NCBI GenBank assembly: GCA_004565275.1 | Contig: SDOX01000002.1 | Span: 318,884 to 382,883, forward strand | Direction: 5' to 3' | Origin: Nannochloropsis salina CCMP1776 | Lineage: Eukaryota; Sar; Eustigmatophyceae; Eustigmatales; Monodopsidaceae | DNA length: 64,000 bases | Part shown: positions 62,077 through 64,000 of the stretch, one piece after another | Layout of the letters: every line of letters starts with the position of its first letter | How positions within the stretch are numbered: the first letter of the stretch is position 1 | The notes under the pieces: generated by a model | Told to the model about the DNA's origin: nothing | Databases searched by the model: none | Seen by the model: the letters and a program-made list of their open reading frames with translations, nothing else | Position numbers and translations under genes: made by a program

Positions 62077-63642
62077 CTAACCGCTCAAGCCTCCCTGGCT
62101 GAAGACCGAGGCCGCCGACGCTACGCGCGCCATATTTCCCGGCTGCACGCCTTTCGTGCTCTTCCCCGCCTTTTCCACCCCTTTTCCCTCCCCGGTTTTC
62201 TCCTCCTCTTTCTCCGCCTCCATGCTCTTCTCGGCCCTCCAACCCGTGTACCATTCGACAGTCCTCGCGATCCCTTCTTCGAACGACACCTTGGGCTGGT
62301 AACCCAGCAGCTCTTGGGCTTTGCTGATGTTCGCGCACGTCCTGGGCACATCCCCCGGCTGATCCGGCAGGACTTTGATCACCGCCGCTTTTCCCACGTT
62401 TTTCTCCACCAGGCGGATAAAGTCCGACAAGCGGTACGGGGAGCCGTTGCCCAGATTGAAAATCTGGTAGCCCAACGGCCGGTCCAGGGCACGCACCACG
62501 CCGTCAACGATGTCGTCGATGTAGGTGTAGTCCCGGGAGGAGGATCCGTCTCCAAACTGCTGGATCTCCAGGCCGCGAGAAACGCGGTCCACGAACTTGA
62601 AGGGCGCCATGTCGGGCCGACCCCGGGGGCCGTACACCGTAAAGAAGCGCAAACCGGTCACGTTCATCTTGTAGAGCGAGTGGTAGGTGTGGGTCATGAG
62701 CTCGCAGGCCTTCTTGGTGGCCGCGTAGGGAGAGACCGGGTTGTCCACGTAGTCGTCCTCGCCGAATTCCTCCAGGCTCGACCCCCCGTACACCGAGCTG
62801 CTCGACGCCCACACGAAGCAGTCGTTGCCGTGGATGCGCGCCAGTTCCAGCAAGCGCGTGGTCCCGAGCATGTTGCTGTGGATGTAGATGAAAGGATCAT
62901 CGATGGACGGCCGCACCCCTGCACGCGCCGCCATGTGCACCACGTGACGGGGCCGCTCTGTGATGAAGAGTTGTTCCATCGCATGCGCGTCGCATATGTC
63001 CGCCTCCACTACCCGCAAACGCGCCGACCCATGCTTGGCCAGGAGGTGGGCGACGTTGGCGCGCTTCAAGGAGGTGTCGTAGTAGTCGTTGAACTCGTCC
63101 ACGACGACGACGGCGTCCCCGCGGCTCAAGAGATGGTCCGCCACGTGGCTCCCGACAAATCCGGCCCCGCCCGTGACCAGGACTTTCTTCCCGCCCTCCA
63201 CGGGAGGGGCAAGCAGAGAACCACGGTCCACACTCAAGAAGGAGTCAGCGTGTCGCTGCATGTGGTCGGGCGTCTCGTCCGTGGCGAGCGAGGAGGTGTC
63301 CTCTTCGTCGCTGTCGTCTGTGGTAGTGGGGACCAGATCGGAGCCCGATGTCCGGGACTGATCGTCGTTCTCTTCCCCTACATTATCTGTTTTGTCTGCG
63401 CGGCTTGTGGCTGCCGAGAAAGCAGGAGAGCTGCGCCGGTCCCCCCCCTCGCAAGCGTCAGAGGCCCCTGAGGCTTGCTGGGTCGAGGCGAGGCCGTGGC
63501 AGGATCCCACTGCCTCGAGTTTACGAAGGGATTCTGCTCGTAAAGGCATGGTGATGCTTGTGACATCAGGCACCAGAAGGGCTGTGTCCACGTCGGAGCT
63601 GCTGTCGTGCTCCTGACGTTGATGTACGTATTCGCCCGTCAT
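62077..63642 (-). CDS. UDP-glucuronate 4-epimerase-like enzyme (GAE family)
   Basis: A single exon of 521 residues. The first ~150 are disordered and Ser/Asp-rich; a membrane anchor, usual in plant GAE proteins, is not evident. The enzyme core begins with KVLVTGGAGFVGSHVADHLL (NAD-binding GxxGxxG), then DEFNDYYDTSLKRAN and HMAARAGVRPSIDDPF. The catalytic region has SSSSVYGG and SPYAATKKACE with the YxxxK pair. FFTVYGPRGRPDMAPFKF, GDGSSSRDYTYIDDIVDGVVRAL and IFNLGNGSPYRLSDFI match UDP-glucuronate 4-epimerases (UDP-GlcA to UDP-GalA) more than UDP-xylose synthases. The product feeds uronic-acid wall polysaccharides. Other NAD-sugar epimerases are possible. Confidence 0.9.
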   Translation of the reverse strand: MTGEYVHQRQEHDSSSDVDTALLVPDVTSITMPLRAESLRKLEAVGSCHGLASTQQASGASDACEGGDRRSSPAFSAATSRADKTDNVGEENDDQSRTSGSDLVPTTTDDSDEEDTSSLATDETPDHMQRHADSFLSVDRGSLLAPPVEGGKKVLVTGGAGFVGSHVADHLLSRGDAVVVVDEFNDYYDTSLKRANVAHLLAKHGSARLRVVEADICDAHAMEQLFITERPRHVVHMAARAGVRPSIDDPFIYIHSNMLGTTRLLELARIHGNDCFVWASSSSVYGGSSLEEFGEDDYVDNPVSPYAATKKACELMTHTYHSLYKMNVTGLRFFTVYGPRGRPDMAPFKFVDRVSRGLEIQQFGDGSSSRDYTYIDDIVDGVVRALDRPLGYQIFNLGNGSPYRLSDFIRLVEKNVGKAAVIKVLPDQPGDVPRTCANISKAQELLGYQPKVSFEEGIARTVEWYTGWRAEKSMEAEKEEEKTGEGKGVEKAGKSTKGVQPGNMARVASAASVFSQGGLSG

Positions 63643-64000
63643 ATCTCGGTCGCTTGAAAAGAAGGTAAAAAGGGCTTGCTGCTTTTGCTGCCTCTGGAAC
63701 GAGTACCGAACCTAGACGGTTGTACCCCCGTGTACTTGGCTGTGATGGAAGGCGGCCTTGGGGCCGGTAAGGTGCACTTGGCTCAAGAAGTGGCTGGCTA
63801 GGACAGCGAGCTCGACGAGAGAGGCCGAGTGCAAAAACCCAGTTAGGGTGCGGTGAGTCGAGGACGAAGATGCGGCGGTGATGAGAGACGTGGTGCTAGG
63901 TGATGTGCAAAACAAAGCCCTCGACTAGTTCCCGTGAGTGAACGGGAGCCAAGAGATTCGTTTCTAAAAAGTGCTTGCGTGGAGGTTGCTTTCCGCCTGA
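63643..64000. other. Upstream region of the epimerase gene to window end
   Basis: The presumed promoter and 5' untranslated region of the minus-strand epimerase gene. Short open frames are not convincing; a further gene may start beyond the window. Confidence 0.35.

Noticed and set aside
62071-63471. A His/Arg/Val-rich plus-strand frame opposite the epimerase gene
   Set aside because: It is antisense to a well-conserved enzyme, with the composition of a shadow frame.

Overview
The window looks like nuclear DNA of a photosynthetic stramenopile (heterokont alga). A compact eustigmatophyte of the Nannochloropsis/Microchloropsis kind is my best guess (inference). The genes are eukaryotic: an RNA polymerase subunit, ORC5, Rab11, POP5 and ESCRT-III. 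Introns are few, short and of GT-AG type. Several proteins carry an N-terminal hydrophobic signal followed by an A-F type cleavage motif, as in heterokont plastid preproteins. I can support about 24 protein genes, no tRNA or rRNA gene, and no intact mobile element. Genes are densely packed and mostly alternate in head-to-head and tail-to-tail pairs.

0-15 kb: a plastid-type PPR protein. It is followed by a glycan-related stretch: two divergently transcribed secreted paralogs with a WSC domain, C-type lectin domains and a shared C-terminal region, a Rossmann epimerase-like protein with its own signal peptide, and a multi-exon glycosyltransferase-like gene. The larger lectin has a jacalin-like domain that appears to sit inside its first C-type lectin domain. 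This is the most unusual thing in the window.

15-31 kb: a TMEM222/RTE1-family membrane protein, RNA polymerase subunit RPB5, a CocE/PepX-type alpha/beta hydrolase with a long disordered N-terminus, a myotubularin phosphoinositide phosphatase, the ribosome biogenesis factor Mrd1/RBM19 with five RRMs, and a CHMP7-like ESCRT-III protein.

31-45 kb: a seven-exon glutathione peroxidase with an 8-nt microexon carrying part of the catalytic Gln codon, an unrecognised four-exon gene, a PNGase A-like glycoamidase and an AATase-type acyltransferase. Gene-poor stretches lie at 38.2-39.9 and 41.6-44.1 kb. A Rab11 GTPase follows.

45-64 kb: a THUMPD3-like tRNA methyltransferase, inositol-3-phosphate synthase, a plastid-type lysyl-tRNA synthetase, a SpoU/TrmJ-type RNA methyltransferase, POP5 of RNase P/MRP, MRNIP, ORC5, the DEAD-box helicase DDX47/Rrp3 and a UDP-glucuronate 4-epimerase-like enzyme.

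Many genes serve RNA processing and information transfer (RPB5, Mrd1, DDX47, POP5, SpoU, THUMPD3, LysRS). Others serve membrane traffic (Rab11, CHMP7, myotubularin) or surface glycans (lectins, PNGase A, epimerases). Exon joins were worked out by eye from splice signals, reading phase and family conservation. No database search was possible.
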